Below are positions 20,844 through 29,642 of a stretch of DNA of 64,000 nt, piece by piece; the first letter of the stretch is position 1; each line of letters starts with the position of its first letter. The notes beneath the pieces were generated by a model. It searched no databases, was not told where the DNA came from, and was given only the letters and a program-made list of their open reading frames with translations. A program made the translations under genes and the position numbers. Source of the DNA: Marinomonas shanghaiensis (GTDB taxonomy: Bacteria; Pseudomonadota; Gammaproteobacteria; Pseudomonadales; Marinomonadaceae); the NCBI RefSeq assembly GCF_003259175.1, contig NZ_QGOK01000022.1, forward strand, positions 21,244 through 85,243. Direction: 5' to 3'.

Positions 20844-22229
20844 TTATAATGGTAAAATCACCTCCACCAATAACCCACCTAACTCACTGCGAGCCGCGGT
20901 AATCGTGCCGTTATGCTGACGAATGGCATTTTCAGCAATTGCCAATCCTAACCCCGCCCCGCCACTGTGACGGTCACGCGCGGTCGAGACACGATAAAAA
21001 GGCCGAAAGATAGAATTCAGTTCTTCCTCTGGCACCCCATCGCCATCGTCTTCGACTCGAATAAGCAAACCGTTAACCTTATCAGTTAAGGTGACACGAA
21101 CTTGCTGCTTACCATAATAAATCGCATTACGAACAATATTTTCCAATGCACTCATCAACAACTGAGGGTGACACGTCAGCGACCGATCTGGAACCTCTGA
21201 TGCTAACAGTGTTTTGCCCATTTGCTCTGCTTCAAATTGGCAATCGGCTAAAAGCGCATCGCATAAGCTAGAAAGCGGTTGTACTTCTCTACTAAGATGG
21301 CTGTCTACTTGCATACTCGATAACTCAAGCAACTTAGCAATCATTTGCTCTAAACGTTGCGCTTCTATGTCAATACGCGTTAAATCTGGGCTTTCGCCCA
21401 GCTTTCTGTTGGCTAATGCTTGCGCCATTCGTAAACGCGTCAAGGGCGAGCGTAATTCATGAGAAATATCTGACAGCAAACGCTGTTGACGGGAAATCAT
21501 CACATTAACCGCAGCCACCATCTGGTTAAAACTGGCCCCTGCTTGACGAAACTCCGACGTCCCTTTTTCAAGTTCTGGATCAATTTCAAACACGCCCTGC
21601 GCGACTCGCTGAGCTGCTTTTTCTAAACGACGAGCAGGCTGGCTCAAGGCCCAAGCCAACCAAAGTAATAATGGCGTACTCACCAACATGACCGCGAGCA
21701 ACAAACGCAGTGGATGATCAAACAGTTGCAATAAAAAGTGTGGTGGCTCACTCCAACGAGTACCGATATAGAGATAATACTCCCCGTTAGCCAAACGAAT
21801 GGGCAAGGGGCCCGAAATCATCGTTTTACCATACAGTTTCTGTTGCGGGTTTTGAGGATTATCAATGGTGGTCACAAAATTTCGCAAGGCTTTAAAAATA
21901 AAATCTGGACGCCGGTCTGAGGTTTGAATATTGCCATCACGATCCGTAATAAAAAGCCGTAATCTATTATCATCCGGGCCAGGACCGCGATGCGCACGCC
22001 CCTCAAGATGCTCTAACACCCTCCCTAAATCCTGAGCAGAAGAAAACGCTTGCTGCACACTGTCTCTTATTTCCAACATGCGCTCATAATGAGGGGGGGC
22101 AATATCTCTACTTTTACGAGGATCAAAATGTGGTAGCGCCAGCACCGCCAAAATCACCAAAAAGATAGTAAACCAAAAAATAGCGAAAATACGCCCATAC
22201 AAACTGGTGATCTTTGGCAAACGCATCAA
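20844..22229 (-). CDS. cpxA: envelope-stress sensor histidine kinase
   Basis: 461-residue membrane kinase: N-terminal membrane segment (IFWFTIFLVILAVLALPHF), periplasmic sensor domain of about 130 residues, second membrane segment (LLLAVMLVSTPLLLWLAWAL) and HAMP. HisKA follows, with the phosphorylated His in SDISHELRSPLTRLR, and then an ATPase domain with N box ENIVRNAIYYG, DDGDGVPEEEL and GGAGLGLAIAENA. Architecture, the cpxR overlap (ATGA) and divergent cpxP identify it as CpxA rather than a generic kinase. In the known system, CpxA phosphorylates CpxR when envelope proteins misfold, and CpxP restrains it. Confidence 0.93.
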   Translation of the reverse strand: MMRLPKITSLYGRIFAIFWFTIFLVILAVLALPHFDPRKSRDIAPPHYERMLEIRDSVQQAFSSAQDLGRVLEHLEGRAHRGPGPDDNRLRLFITDRDGNIQTSDRRPDFIFKALRNFVTTIDNPQNPQQKLYGKTMISGPLPIRLANGEYYLYIGTRWSEPPHFLLQLFDHPLRLLLAVMLVSTPLLLWLAWALSQPARRLEKAAQRVAQGVFEIDPELEKGTSEFRQAGASFNQMVAAVNVMISRQQRLLSDISHELRSPLTRLRMAQALANRKLGESPDLTRIDIEAQRLEQMIAKLLELSSMQVDSHLSREVQPLSSLCDALLADCQFEAEQMGKTLLASEVPDRSLTCHPQLLMSALENIVRNAIYYGKQQVRVTLTDKVNGLLIRVEDDGDGVPEEELNSIFRPFYRVSTARDRHSGGAGLGLAIAENAIRQHNGTITAARSELGGLLVEVILPL

Positions 22230-22912
22230 TCCCCCTCCACCAATAAATAACCACGCCCGCGAAGGGTTTTAATTCTCGTTTTGCCATTAGGCCAATCAGG
22301 TAGCTTTTTACGCAAATTCGATACATGCATGTCAATGGCTCGATCAAACGCCGCCAAACGCTTACCAAGCACATCTAGGCTTAGCATTTCTTTGGTTAAT
22401 ACTTGACCAGGATGAAGCACAAAATAATGCAGCAAAGCAAACTCAGTGCTGGTTAACTCCAACAAACCACCATTACAATAAGCCTCTAATTTACCGGGAT
22501 AGAGCTTGATATCACGGTACACAACCGCGTCATTCTGTAACGACTCTTTATTATTTTGAGTGCGACGCAAAATCGCACGTATTCTGGCTAATAGCTCACG
22601 CTCACTAAACGGCTTTGGTAAATAATCATCTGCACCCAGTTCCAGACCCACCACACGATCAATCTCATCGCCTTTTGCGGTCAACATTAAAACCGGCACA
22701 TCCCATTTTTCTCGCAACTGCTTCAAGGTTTCAAAGCCATTTAATTTCGGCATCATGACATCAAGCAAAACCAAATCAACGCGACTGTCCATCGCCTCTA
22801 AGCCCGCCATACCATCGTAAGCTGTGCAAACGGTGCAATTTTCAAACGACAAGACCTCTTTGAGTAAATCGCTTAATTCAACATCGTCATCAATTATCAA
22901 AATATGTGGCAT
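22226..22912 (-). CDS. cpxR: OmpR-family response regulator
   Basis: 228 residues: a receiver domain (acidic pocket IIDDDVEL, phospho-acceptor Asp in LVLLDVMMPKLNGFE, LMLTAKGDEID, and the Lys in DYLPKPFSERELLARI) followed by a winged-helix DNA-binding domain (LTSTEFALLHYFVLHPGQVL to IKTLRGRGYLLVEGD). It overlaps the kinase gene by 4 bases and is transcribed away from cpxP. A CpxR box lies in the divergent promoter region, so autoregulation is likely. Confidence 0.94.
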   Translation of the reverse strand: MPHILIIDDDVELSDLLKEVLSFENCTVCTAYDGMAGLEAMDSRVDLVLLDVMMPKLNGFETLKQLREKWDVPVLMLTAKGDEIDRVVGLELGADDYLPKPFSERELLARIRAILRRTQNNKESLQNDAVVYRDIKLYPGKLEAYCNGGLLELTSTEFALLHYFVLHPGQVLTKEMLSLDVLGKRLAAFDRAIDMHVSNLRKKLPDWPNGKTRIKTLRGRGYLLVEGD

Positions 22913-23042
22913 TCATTTTTCCTATCTAAAACGGTTCCTGCACATCAGTAAAACATAAGAGGTCACGTCAAACATGAAGAGCCCGTCACCTCCTCAACTC
23001 TCTAAGGCTATTTTACGTCGAAAAAAGCAAACTGATGCCGCC

Positions 23043-23078
23043 TTTACCCTACTTTACTTTCCTAATACGTCACTTTAC
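23043..23078 (-). promoter_or_regulatory. CpxR box(es) in the cpxR/cpxP divergent promoter
   Basis: On the minus strand, positions 23057-23043 read GTAAAGTAGGGTAAA, an exact match to the CpxR consensus GTAAA-N5-GTAAA. A third GTAAA lies at 23078-23074, 21 bases away, i.e. two helical turns. The site is 108 bases upstream of the cpxP start and 131 bases upstream of the cpxR start. Confidence 0.85.
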
Positions 23079-23164
23079 CTAGCAATCTGTATTCTACCTC
23101 CATGCGCAAAAAGCGCAGTGTTAATAAAACATCAAAGTATCTCATCCGATAAAAGGAAGAAAAT

Positions 23165-23671
23165 ATGAAAACGGCAAAAAAACTGATTTTAGCTTCTATT
23201 GTTCTACCATTGATATTAAGCACTACTAGCGTATTTGCCCACGGTGGCAACGAACCTCATGGTCCTCGTGGCGAATGCCGTCCAGGCTTAGACCGCGACA
23301 TGATGAAAGAATTGGATTTAACCGCCAGTCAAAAAGAACAATTCAAAGAACTTCGTCAAGCCAACAAAGAAGCAATGAAAGAAAAATTTAAAGACAAACC
23401 ACAGGCTGACGACGCAATGCGCGATGCGCATTTTAACAAACTAAACGACCTACTTTTGGCTGACAAATTTGACCCTGCTAAAGCCACAGCATTAGCCCAA
23501 GAAATGGCCAACAAACAAGTAGAGCGCCAAGTAGACATGTTAAGCAAACAACACAAAATGCTAAGCATCCTAACACCGGAACAAAAGGCAAAATTTATCG
23601 AACTGCAAAAAGAACGCATGGAAGACTGTGCCGACGACATGCCTCGCCATCACGGTAAAGACCGAAACTAA
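23165..23671 (+). CDS. cpxP: Spy/CpxP-family periplasmic stress protein
   Basis: 168 residues with a signal peptide (LILASIVLPLILSTTSVFA, then HGGN). The mature protein is highly helical and charged, with the two LTxxQ motifs that define the family (LDLTASQKEQFKEL and ILTPEQKAKFIELQ). CpxP/Spy proteins are periplasmic chaperones, and CpxP also dampens CpxA. It is divergent from cpxRA and preceded by a CpxR box. The His-rich C-terminus (PRHHGKD) and HGGNEPHG near the N-terminus could bind metal. AAGGAAGAAA precedes the ATG. Confidence 0.92.
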   Translation: MKTAKKLILASIVLPLILSTTSVFAHGGNEPHGPRGECRPGLDRDMMKELDLTASQKEQFKELRQANKEAMKEKFKDKPQADDAMRDAHFNKLNDLLLADKFDPAKATALAQEMANKQVERQVDMLSKQHKMLSILTPEQKAKFIELQKERMEDCADDMPRHHGKDRN

Positions 23672-23684
23672 TTCAGCACAGATT

Positions 23685-23715
23685 AAAAAAGCGGCTAATA
23701 AAGTCGCTTTTTTTT
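23685..23715 (+). terminator. terminator of cpxP
   Basis: AAAAAAGCG (23685-23693) is matched by CGCTTTTTT (from 23705), giving a short GC stem with A/T flanks and a T8 run. Confidence 0.85.
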
Positions 23716-23759
23716 GCACACAACATAAGAGCTGTCCGTTAAGCTGACATCTAACGCAC

Positions 23760-24041
23760 TTAACGGCGTTTCCACATCCGTGCCACGGCTCTATCGCTGC
23801 CTAACCACCCCACCACTTCACACACCAAACCCGTCAGAAAAAACAGCATAATAGGTATAAAACCCGCTACCTCTCCTGTTTTAATGGTCATTATCAAAGA
23901 AACACTCGCGATCACCAAACAAAGCCCTCCCAAGACAATCAAAATCGTTCGATGGGACGGTTTGTAATCATATTCCCCCTCCCCAGATTCAAACATTCCT
24001 AATATTGGAGAACAGAGTTTTGTTAGCATTTCTTTCATCAA
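23760..24041 (-). CDS. small inner-membrane protein of unknown function
   Basis: 93 residues with two hydrophobic segments (TILIVLGGLCLVIASVSLIM and FIPIMLFFLTGLVCEVVGWL) separated by a short loop. The basic C-terminus RAVARMWKRR suggests both ends face the cytoplasm. No family was recognised. It is convergent with cpxP and shares the intervening terminator region. Codon use and a continuous protein-like composition support a real gene. Confidence 0.7.
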   Translation of the reverse strand: MMKEMLTKLCSPILGMFESGEGEYDYKPSHRTILIVLGGLCLVIASVSLIMTIKTGEVAGFIPIMLFFLTGLVCEVVGWLGSDRAVARMWKRR

Positions 24042-24250
24042 TAATCGCCTTAGTCAGGTAAATTCACAGTATTTTTTAAAGAAGAATCGCTTTTATATCA
24101 TTAAGTTAAACAAAAATACCTTGTTTATCAAAAAACAACACTTCGTATTGGTTAAATATTACTCAAAACGTGCCGATCACATATAAGCAAGTTAATGCAT
24201 CAATCCGTTCCTGTAACGGCTTTTCTCTTATTGGATAAATGGAGAAGAAC

Positions 24251-24796
24251 ATGAAAACGATACGAATTTCCAGCTTAGCCGCCACGGCATTTGCCCTTTC
24301 TATGACGGCTCAGGCAGAGTCGTTTACCTACTTAGACTATGGTTTTGGTAGCATAGATCCCGACTATTCCGTCTCAGACGACGATTACGCCTCTCTTTCT
24401 GGGGCATTCGAAACCTCAAGTGGTCCCTTCATTGCCTTTGAATCAACAGAGTACGGCAGCACAGATGTGATGGCCATTGGCGCTGGCGCCTACGCACCAA
24501 TAGGAAGCCAATCAAACATATTCGGCATTCTACAGTATGTGGAAGTCGACCTTGGCAGAACGGATGAAACAGGTTACAGAGTATCACTGGGCGTGAGAAG
24601 CACCCTAAGTGACCGTATAGAACTAGAAGGTAAAATTAAGCACGATGATGTTTTTTCTGAAACCGACACCAGCTTTGCGGCGGCACTCAGATTCTACATA
24701 AGCAAGAACTTCTCTATTGCAGCCAACTACGATGTAGCACAAATCAACGACAATGATCAAAACGCCCTATTTGCCTCACTAAGACTGAGTTTTTAA
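24251..24796 (+). CDS. small outer-membrane beta-barrel-like protein
   Basis: 181 residues with a signal peptide (ISSLAATAFALSMTAQA) and alternating amphipathic strands: SFTYLDYGFGSIDPDY, FGILQYVEVDLG, TGYRVSLGVRS, FAAALRFYISKNFSIAANYD. It ends ALFASLRLSF with a terminal Phe, as expected for an 8-stranded outer-membrane barrel of the OmpA-core/OmpX size class. The function is unknown. The ATG at 24251 is chosen because GGAG is spaced for it; the in-frame ATG at 24239 is part of that site. Confidence 0.75.
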   Translation: MKTIRISSLAATAFALSMTAQAESFTYLDYGFGSIDPDYSVSDDDYASLSGAFETSSGPFIAFESTEYGSTDVMAIGAGAYAPIGSQSNIFGILQYVEVDLGRTDETGYRVSLGVRSTLSDRIELEGKIKHDDVFSETDTSFAAALRFYISKNFSIAANYDVAQINDNDQNALFASLRLSF

Positions 24797-24826
24797 TCTT
24801 AAAAATGGGAAGTTTAAAAAACACAT

Positions 24827-24859
24827 AAAAAACGGATTAACACAAGTTAATCCGTTTTT
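24827..24859. terminator. bidirectional terminator
   Basis: The arm AAAAACGGATTAAC is perfectly repeated inverted as GTTAATCCGTTTTT around a 4-base loop. A and T flanks on both sides allow termination of both the barrel gene and the convergent ilvE. Confidence 0.92.
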
Positions 24860-24885
24860 AGGACTATCAGAGCCGCTCTAATAGC

Positions 24886-25884
24886 TTAGCAAACCTTAGT
24901 TAGCCAATTATGTTTGTCTTCTGATTTGCCCCACTGAATGTCATTCAAGGCTTGACGCAATTTCTGAGCAATCGGACCAGGCTCGCCTGTACCTACTTTG
25001 TACTCTTTATCGTTATGAATAAAAGTACCAACAGACGTCAATACCGCAGCCGTACCAGACAATACCGCTTCCGCCTCAGGTTTAGCCGCACGCTCTAGCA
25101 ACTCAGCAACCGTCAAATCACGCTCAGACACCGTCATACCCATGTCTTTTGCGATGGTCAAAATAGAAGAACGCGTCACACCATGCAGGAAGCTAGAATC
25201 CAAGCCTTTGGTAATGATTTCATTGCCATCAATCAACAAGAAGTTAGCCGCGCCGGTTTCTTGTACATCGCCATTTGGACAGAACAAAATCTGGTCTGCT
25301 TGCACTTCTACTTTGGCTCTAGAAATGGGTCCCAAAGCACTGGCGTAATTGCCACCGCTTTTGATCATGCCCATGTGAGGCGCACAACGCATACCCGTTT
25401 CATCCAGCAAAATACGCAATGCCTTAGCGCCACCCGTGAAATAATCACCCACAGGAGACAACAAAACATACAACATAGACGTAAGCGTCGGCGCGGCCGC
25501 TTTACCCACTGCCGCTTCGGTACCAATATGAGTTGGGCGAATGTACATAGATCCTGGTGGCTCTGGCACATCTGTCGCAAATTCAGCAACCGCATCAAGA
25601 ATCATTTTAGAAACTTGTGCTTCATCAATAATAGGCAAAGACAATAGACGACTGCTTTGTGCTAAACGTTTAATGTTCTGGTCCATACGAAACACATGTA
25701 CGCTGCCATCAGCATGACGAAACGCCTTCAAACCTTCAAAACATGTACTTGAGTAATGCAAAACGTGTGCACCAGGATGCAATTGAATGCTATCCGACGC
25801 GACAATACTTGCTTCACTCCATTGATTATTTTCGAATGTTGCCAATGCCATTTTAGGCATAAACACGCTACCAAAAGCCGCCAT
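24886..25884 (-). CDS. ilvE: branched-chain amino acid aminotransferase
   Basis: A 332-residue fold-type IV PLP transaminase, catalysing the last step of Val/Ile/Leu synthesis or the first of their breakdown. HYSSTCFEGLKAFR near residue 45, the Schiff-base Lys in MGMIKSGGNYASALG, and VQETGAANFLLID plus LSGTAAVLTSVG for cofactor binding are all present. The length matches the longer IlvE group rather than the roughly 308-residue enterobacterial one. AGGAAACAATA precedes the ATG. It is single, with a bidirectional terminator downstream. No ilv biosynthetic genes are adjacent. Confidence 0.92.
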   Translation of the reverse strand: MAAFGSVFMPKMALATFENNQWSEASIVASDSIQLHPGAHVLHYSSTCFEGLKAFRHADGSVHVFRMDQNIKRLAQSSRLLSLPIIDEAQVSKMILDAVAEFATDVPEPPGSMYIRPTHIGTEAAVGKAAAPTLTSMLYVLLSPVGDYFTGGAKALRILLDETGMRCAPHMGMIKSGGNYASALGPISRAKVEVQADQILFCPNGDVQETGAANFLLIDGNEIITKGLDSSFLHGVTRSSILTIAKDMGMTVSERDLTVAELLERAAKPEAEAVLSGTAAVLTSVGTFIHNDKEYKVGTGEPGPIAQKLRQALNDIQWGKSEDKHNWLTKVC

Positions 25885-26153
25885 TATTGTTTCCTATATA
25901 ATTAAATGATTACCGCAACATCAGCCATAAGACCGATATTATAAGGACTCTAGAATTTGCTTATCGCCTAATTACCCGATAATAAAACGGAAACCCGCTT
26001 GAAGAAAGCAAATCGTAAACCACGGATCGAACAGACTGTGTATTTCCGGTATATTTGCCAATTTGCACCAGAAAATCGACTGACAGAAGAGTGACGAGAC
26101 ACTCAAAGATATTACCTTCTCGCCAACACGGGCTCAATAACCCAACGTAAAAA

Positions 26154-27035
26154 TCACAAAGAAGGTGCCAAAATCACGTCATCACCCCCACTGTTTTTTG
26201 CTTTGTACATAGCATGGTCAGCAGCCTGCACTAATGCCAACGAATCCTTACCACAATCTGGATAACGCGCCACACCGATACTGGAAAAAATCTGCAATGA
26301 CAAACCATCCACCACAAAAGCCTGAGCCAACTTAGCGCGAATTTTGTCTGCCACCGCCAACACCGACTCGGTCGATTTCGTCTTGTTTAAAATGATCAAA
26401 AACTCATCACCACCCAAACGCCCAACCGTATCTGATTTGCGCACACAATCGACCAGCCGCTGAGCGATCTTTTGCAATAAAATGTCACCCACGGCATGGC
26501 CATAATTGTCATTAATCTCTTTAAAGCCATCAATGTCCACAAACAACACTGATAACCCCTCTTTTTCTCTGTCAGCCAACGCCAGTGAAGCCTGTAAACG
26601 ATCTAACAGCAAGGTTCGATTAGGCAAATCCGTCAGATCATCATGGCCTGCTGCATAAAGGAGCTTCGCTTCCATTTCCTTACGCTCAGTAATGTCATGG
26701 GCCACAGCGATCCTTACCTGATGCTCTTCAGACCAGCGAGCCGACCACAAAACATACACCACTTTACCGTCTTTTCGTACCCAGCGATTTTCAAAACGTG
26801 GCGACGGCACACCAGCCAAAAGATGATCAACCGTATTGAGTGTTTTCCCCCTGTCTTCTTGATAGACAAAATCCACCATTGGCTTGCCTATGACTTCCTG
26901 TGGTGCATAGCCAAACATATCCTCAAACGCCGCACTGACAAATACAAAATGGCCAGAACGATCAACAACGCAAACAGCGTCTAACATCAGCTCCATCAAG
27001 TCAGCAAGACTAATTGCGAGTTCATTGTTATTCAT
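26154..27035 (-). CDS. PAS-GGDEF diguanylate cyclase
   Basis: 293 residues: a PAS domain at about 10-125 (VCVVDRSGHFVFVSAAFEDM), with the PAC tail VRIAVAHDITERKEME, then a GGDEF domain from about 128. The catalytic motif is intact (GRLGGDEFLIIL), and the metal-binding LFVDIDGFKEIND is present. An RxxD inhibitory site (RKSD) lies exactly five residues before GGDEF, so product inhibition by c-di-GMP is expected. No transmembrane segment, so a cytoplasmic sensor; the PAS ligand is unknown. Single gene. Confidence 0.93.
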   Translation of the reverse strand: MNNNELAISLADLMELMLDAVCVVDRSGHFVFVSAAFEDMFGYAPQEVIGKPMVDFVYQEDRGKTLNTVDHLLAGVPSPRFENRWVRKDGKVVYVLWSARWSEEHQVRIAVAHDITERKEMEAKLLYAAGHDDLTDLPNRTLLLDRLQASLALADREKEGLSVLFVDIDGFKEINDNYGHAVGDILLQKIAQRLVDCVRKSDTVGRLGGDEFLIILNKTKSTESVLAVADKIRAKLAQAFVVDGLSLQIFSSIGVARYPDCGKDSLALVQAADHAMYKAKNSGGDDVILAPSL

Positions 27036-27195
27036 AAACGGATACGCCCAAACATGTAAAAAGACAGCAGTAAAAGAGTCGGTACTTAAAGACCCGCCTT
27101 GACATAGCGTAGCCTACCTAATTGGTTATTATCTATGGAGTTCGGACAAAAAAACCATCTCGTTACATAATGTAACGAGATTAACCCAAATAAGA

Positions 27196-27534
27196 TCAAG
27201 AGAAAAAACCACAATGGATAAAAACCCACAATACAGCAAGATTCACCACCACACTTAACCAAAACACCACAAGAAAGCGACACTTTTTCGTTTTATGACG
27301 AAATACTTTCTGCCCCAAAAGCGCCCCCGGCCAGCCACCGACCAAGGATAAAACATGCAAAGTCGATTCCCGAATTCGCCACTTCCCTCGCTTTGCCGCG
27401 GATTTATCAACGCCATAACAGCAAAAAGTCACCAAACTTAGCAAGCCATAGCAGCTCAACAACACAAGGTATTCCAATGACATAAACACCATACAACAAC
27501 TTAAAAGAGGCATTTTAGCACGCTTCTCAAGCAC
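27196..27534 (-). CDS. DUF1294 family membrane protein
   Basis: 112 residues in the longest frame, with two or three hydrophobic segments and the conserved centre VDKSAAKRGKWRIRESTLHV followed by LVGGWPGALLGQKVFRHKT, diagnostic of DUF1294. In other bacteria this domain is often fused to a cold-shock (OB) domain; here it stands alone. The start is uncertain: GTG at 27534, ATG at 27513 or ATG at 27483, and none has a strong ribosome-binding site. Function unknown. Confidence 0.82.
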   Translation of the reverse strand: MLEKRAKMPLLSCCMVFMSLEYLVLLSCYGLLSLVTFCCYGVDKSAAKRGKWRIRESTLHVLSLVGGWPGALLGQKVFRHKTKKCRFLVVFWLSVVVNLAVLWVFIHCGFFS

Positions 27535-27658
27535 ACACTTCTTACCTCGCTAACAGCACTGCTCTTATATAGACGCAGCACAATCGATGAAAAATGAACT
27601 CTGCCGAGCTTCTTGGGTCTGAATAAAGAATAGATATATCAACAAGAGGTTTTCGATT

Positions 27659-28390
27659 GTGAATATTAACTCATTGTTAAACAGCATCATGGGCAACGCA
27701 GGCTCAGGCATTGACAAGGCCGTCACTAAAGCAAAATCAGGCTCTATGCCAGGTGGCTTGATGGGCGGTGCCGCGGCAGGCGGATTGGCAGCGATGCTAC
27801 TGACCAACAAAAAAGCCCGAAAAATGGGTGGCAAAGCGATTAAATATGGTGGCATGGCGGCCATCGGCGGAATGGCCTACAAAGCGTGGCGTGATCACAA
27901 AGCAAGCCAAGACCCAGCACACACGTCACAGGCAGCTCAGCATCATAACGTGCACTCAAATGCCAATGTCTTACCCACCGTGCCTGCTGGTAGCATCTTC
28001 GACCTCGCAGAAGAAGACACGAACAAACCCACCAAAAGTATACATCTGATCCTTATACGCGCCATGATCAGCGCCGCCAAAGCAGATGGTCATATTGACG
28101 CAACCGAACGCGCACGCATCGAACAACAAATCAGCAACCTCGGCATTACAAAAGAAGAGCAAACATTTTTAATCGAACAACTGCGTGCCACCAGCGATCC
28201 GATTACCATTGCTCGCCTGTCTGAAAGCGAAGAACAAGCTACAGAGATTTACCTTATCTCCATGCTCGCCATCGACATCGACACAGAGGAAGAGCGTCGC
28301 TACCTAGATCGACTCGGAGACGCCCTACGCTTACCCACCGACCTGCGTCAAAACATTGAATACGAAGTAAATTACATGCAAACACCTTAA
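27659..28390 (+). CDS. YebE-like (DUF533) protein with TerB-type C-terminal domain
   Basis: 243 residues. The N-terminus is glycine-rich and weakly hydrophobic (PGGLMGGAAAGGLAAMLLTN, then IKYGGMAAIGGMAYKAW), followed by a linker and a helical acidic domain (ILIRAMISAAKADGHIDATE), matching DUF533 and TerB-like domains. Members are inner-membrane-associated proteins of unknown role. The start is the GTG at 27659 with AAGAGG nine bases ahead; no ATG precedes it. Single gene. Confidence 0.85.
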   Translation: MNINSLLNSIMGNAGSGIDKAVTKAKSGSMPGGLMGGAAAGGLAAMLLTNKKARKMGGKAIKYGGMAAIGGMAYKAWRDHKASQDPAHTSQAAQHHNVHSNANVLPTVPAGSIFDLAEEDTNKPTKSIHLILIRAMISAAKADGHIDATERARIEQQISNLGITKEEQTFLIEQLRATSDPITIARLSESEEQATEIYLISMLAIDIDTEEERRYLDRLGDALRLPTDLRQNIEYEVNYMQTP

Positions 28391-28446
28391 CCTGAGTCAG
28401 CATGGGCAACGGCTTACACAAAAGCGTTCTGTAAAAACTCAGAGCG

Positions 28447-28893
28447 CTATTGCTTCAATTTACGACGAATGGCTTCCATACGCTTTCGGTTCACCCCAAA
28501 GTCGGAATGCCCAACGCGAGAAGCAGAACGAATATCAACCACTACCTGCCCATCTTGTTCTTTGGAAAACAAAAATTCCACATCATCGACAAAACGAAAC
28601 ACCGCCGACGTGAACTCAGCATAAATGTAATCCTCTTCATTCACCACAACCTTAGTGCGCTTCGAAGACTCCAGCACCGCCAACACCTTGTCATGGGCAG
28701 ACACCTTGGAACCTTTCAACACAATAGGCTCAATGTAATGCTTATCGCCGACTGGTGCCTGACTGCTCACACAATTTGGCGAGCTAGGACAATCTGCCAA
28801 CTTCCCATTGGTAACACCTAAATTCGGCATATGGCTTGAACACCCCTGCAATAAAATAAACACAAAAAAATAGAAAAGCTTTCTCGTAAACAT
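28447..28893 (-). CDS. DUF1499 lipoprotein
   Basis: 148 residues. A hydrophobic leader ends in a lipobox (FILLQGC, cut before Cys), so it is probably membrane-anchored. The mature part begins with the DUF1499 hallmark LADCPSSPNCVSSQA and continues to YIYAEFTSAVFRFVDDVEFL and SRVGHSDFGVNRKRMEAIR. The frame runs open to 29160, but that extension overlaps the divergent ccdA gene and has no family similarity; the ATG at 28893 has AGGA at good spacing. Function unknown. Confidence 0.88.
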   Translation of the reverse strand: MFTRKLFYFFVFILLQGCSSHMPNLGVTNGKLADCPSSPNCVSSQAPVGDKHYIEPIVLKGSKVSAHDKVLAVLESSKRTKVVVNEEDYIYAEFTSAVFRFVDDVEFLFSKEQDGQVVVDIRSASRVGHSDFGVNRKRMEAIRRKLKQ

Positions 28894-28990
28894 ACCCAAT
28901 CCTAACATCCCACTCAATCTACACAACTTGTAAGTGTTCATTAAACAGCCTAACATGCGCATAGAAATACGCATAAACACATGGTGACAA

Positions 28991-29236
28991 ATGCAGATAC
29001 TCTTTGATTCAAAAGCGCCCAAAAAAGCGACCAACCTAAGCATCAATAGCGACTTGCTAGACAAGTCTCGTGCATTGAAAATCAATCTCTCTGCGATGCT
29101 AGAAAATGCGTTAAAAGAAGAACTCGCCAAAAAACAGGCAGAACAGTGGAAAGCAGACAACCAAACAGCAATTCAATTATACAACGAATTTGTAGAAGAA
29201 AACGGTTGTTTTGGTGACGAATACAGGACGTTCTAA
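28991..29236 (+). CDS. ccdA: CcdA-type antitoxin
   Basis: An 81-residue antitoxin. The N-terminal ribbon-helix-helix DNA-binding part is KKATNLSINSDLLDKSRALK, followed by the charged disordered tail that neutralises CcdB (ENALKEELAKKQAEQWKADN, then FVEENGCFGDEYRTF), the CcdA family end. The stop overlaps the toxin start (TAATG), so the pair is translationally coupled and presumably autorepressed by the RHH domain. It is the first gene of the accessory region before dcd. Confidence 0.93.
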   Translation: MQILFDSKAPKKATNLSINSDLLDKSRALKINLSAMLENALKEELAKKQAEQWKADNQTAIQLYNEFVEENGCFGDEYRTF

Positions 29237-29553
29237 TGGCACAATTTGACGTCTATACAAACCCAAGCAAAGCGACAAAACAGGCTTATCCCTTTCTTCT
29301 CGACATCCAGAATTCCATCCTCTCAGACCTAGCGACAAGAATCGTCATTCCCTTGGGAAAGTTAGAACACGTTAGAAACGAAAGTATGCAGATACTTACC
29401 CCGATCATCGAATACAAGGATGAGAAACTCATTCTACTAACACCACAAATCGCTTCCATTCCAAACAAGATTTTAAAAGAGCCTATAGGCTCACTCGCCC
29501 ACCTTAGAGATGACATACTTGGCGCAATAGACTTTGCCGTGACAGGCTTTTGA
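29236..29553 (+). CDS. ccdB: CcdB-type DNA gyrase toxin
   Basis: 105 residues, a typical CcdB length: MAQFDVYTNPSKATKQAYPF, LLDIQNSILSDLATRIVIPL, IASIPNKILKEPIGSLAHLR. The F-plasmid toxin ends in Trp-Gly-Ile, important for gyrase poisoning. Here the end is AIDFAVTGF, which keeps Gly but has Thr for Trp and Phe for Ile. To my recollection the Vibrio fischeri CcdB also lacks that Trp and is active, so the pair may be functional. The frame is complete, coupled to ccdA. Confidence 0.93.
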   Translation: MAQFDVYTNPSKATKQAYPFLLDIQNSILSDLATRIVIPLGKLEHVRNESMQILTPIIEYKDEKLILLTPQIASIPNKILKEPIGSLAHLRDDILGAIDFAVTGF

Positions 29554-29642
29554 AATCATTTAATGGTATTGCAAAACCAATCGTAGGGCGATGAGGGAGG
29601 TACGACCGTTTTTCTGTAATAAAAGAAAGCAAAGCTTTCGCT

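Noticed and set aside
27086..27283. 65-residue minus-strand frame overlapping the DUF1294 gene
   Set aside because: Overlaps the conserved part of DUF1294 in another frame; composition not protein-like beyond a hydrophobic stretch.
28894..29160. Upstream extension of the DUF1499 lipoprotein frame
   Set aside because: Would run antisense through ccdA and bury the lipoprotein signal sequence.
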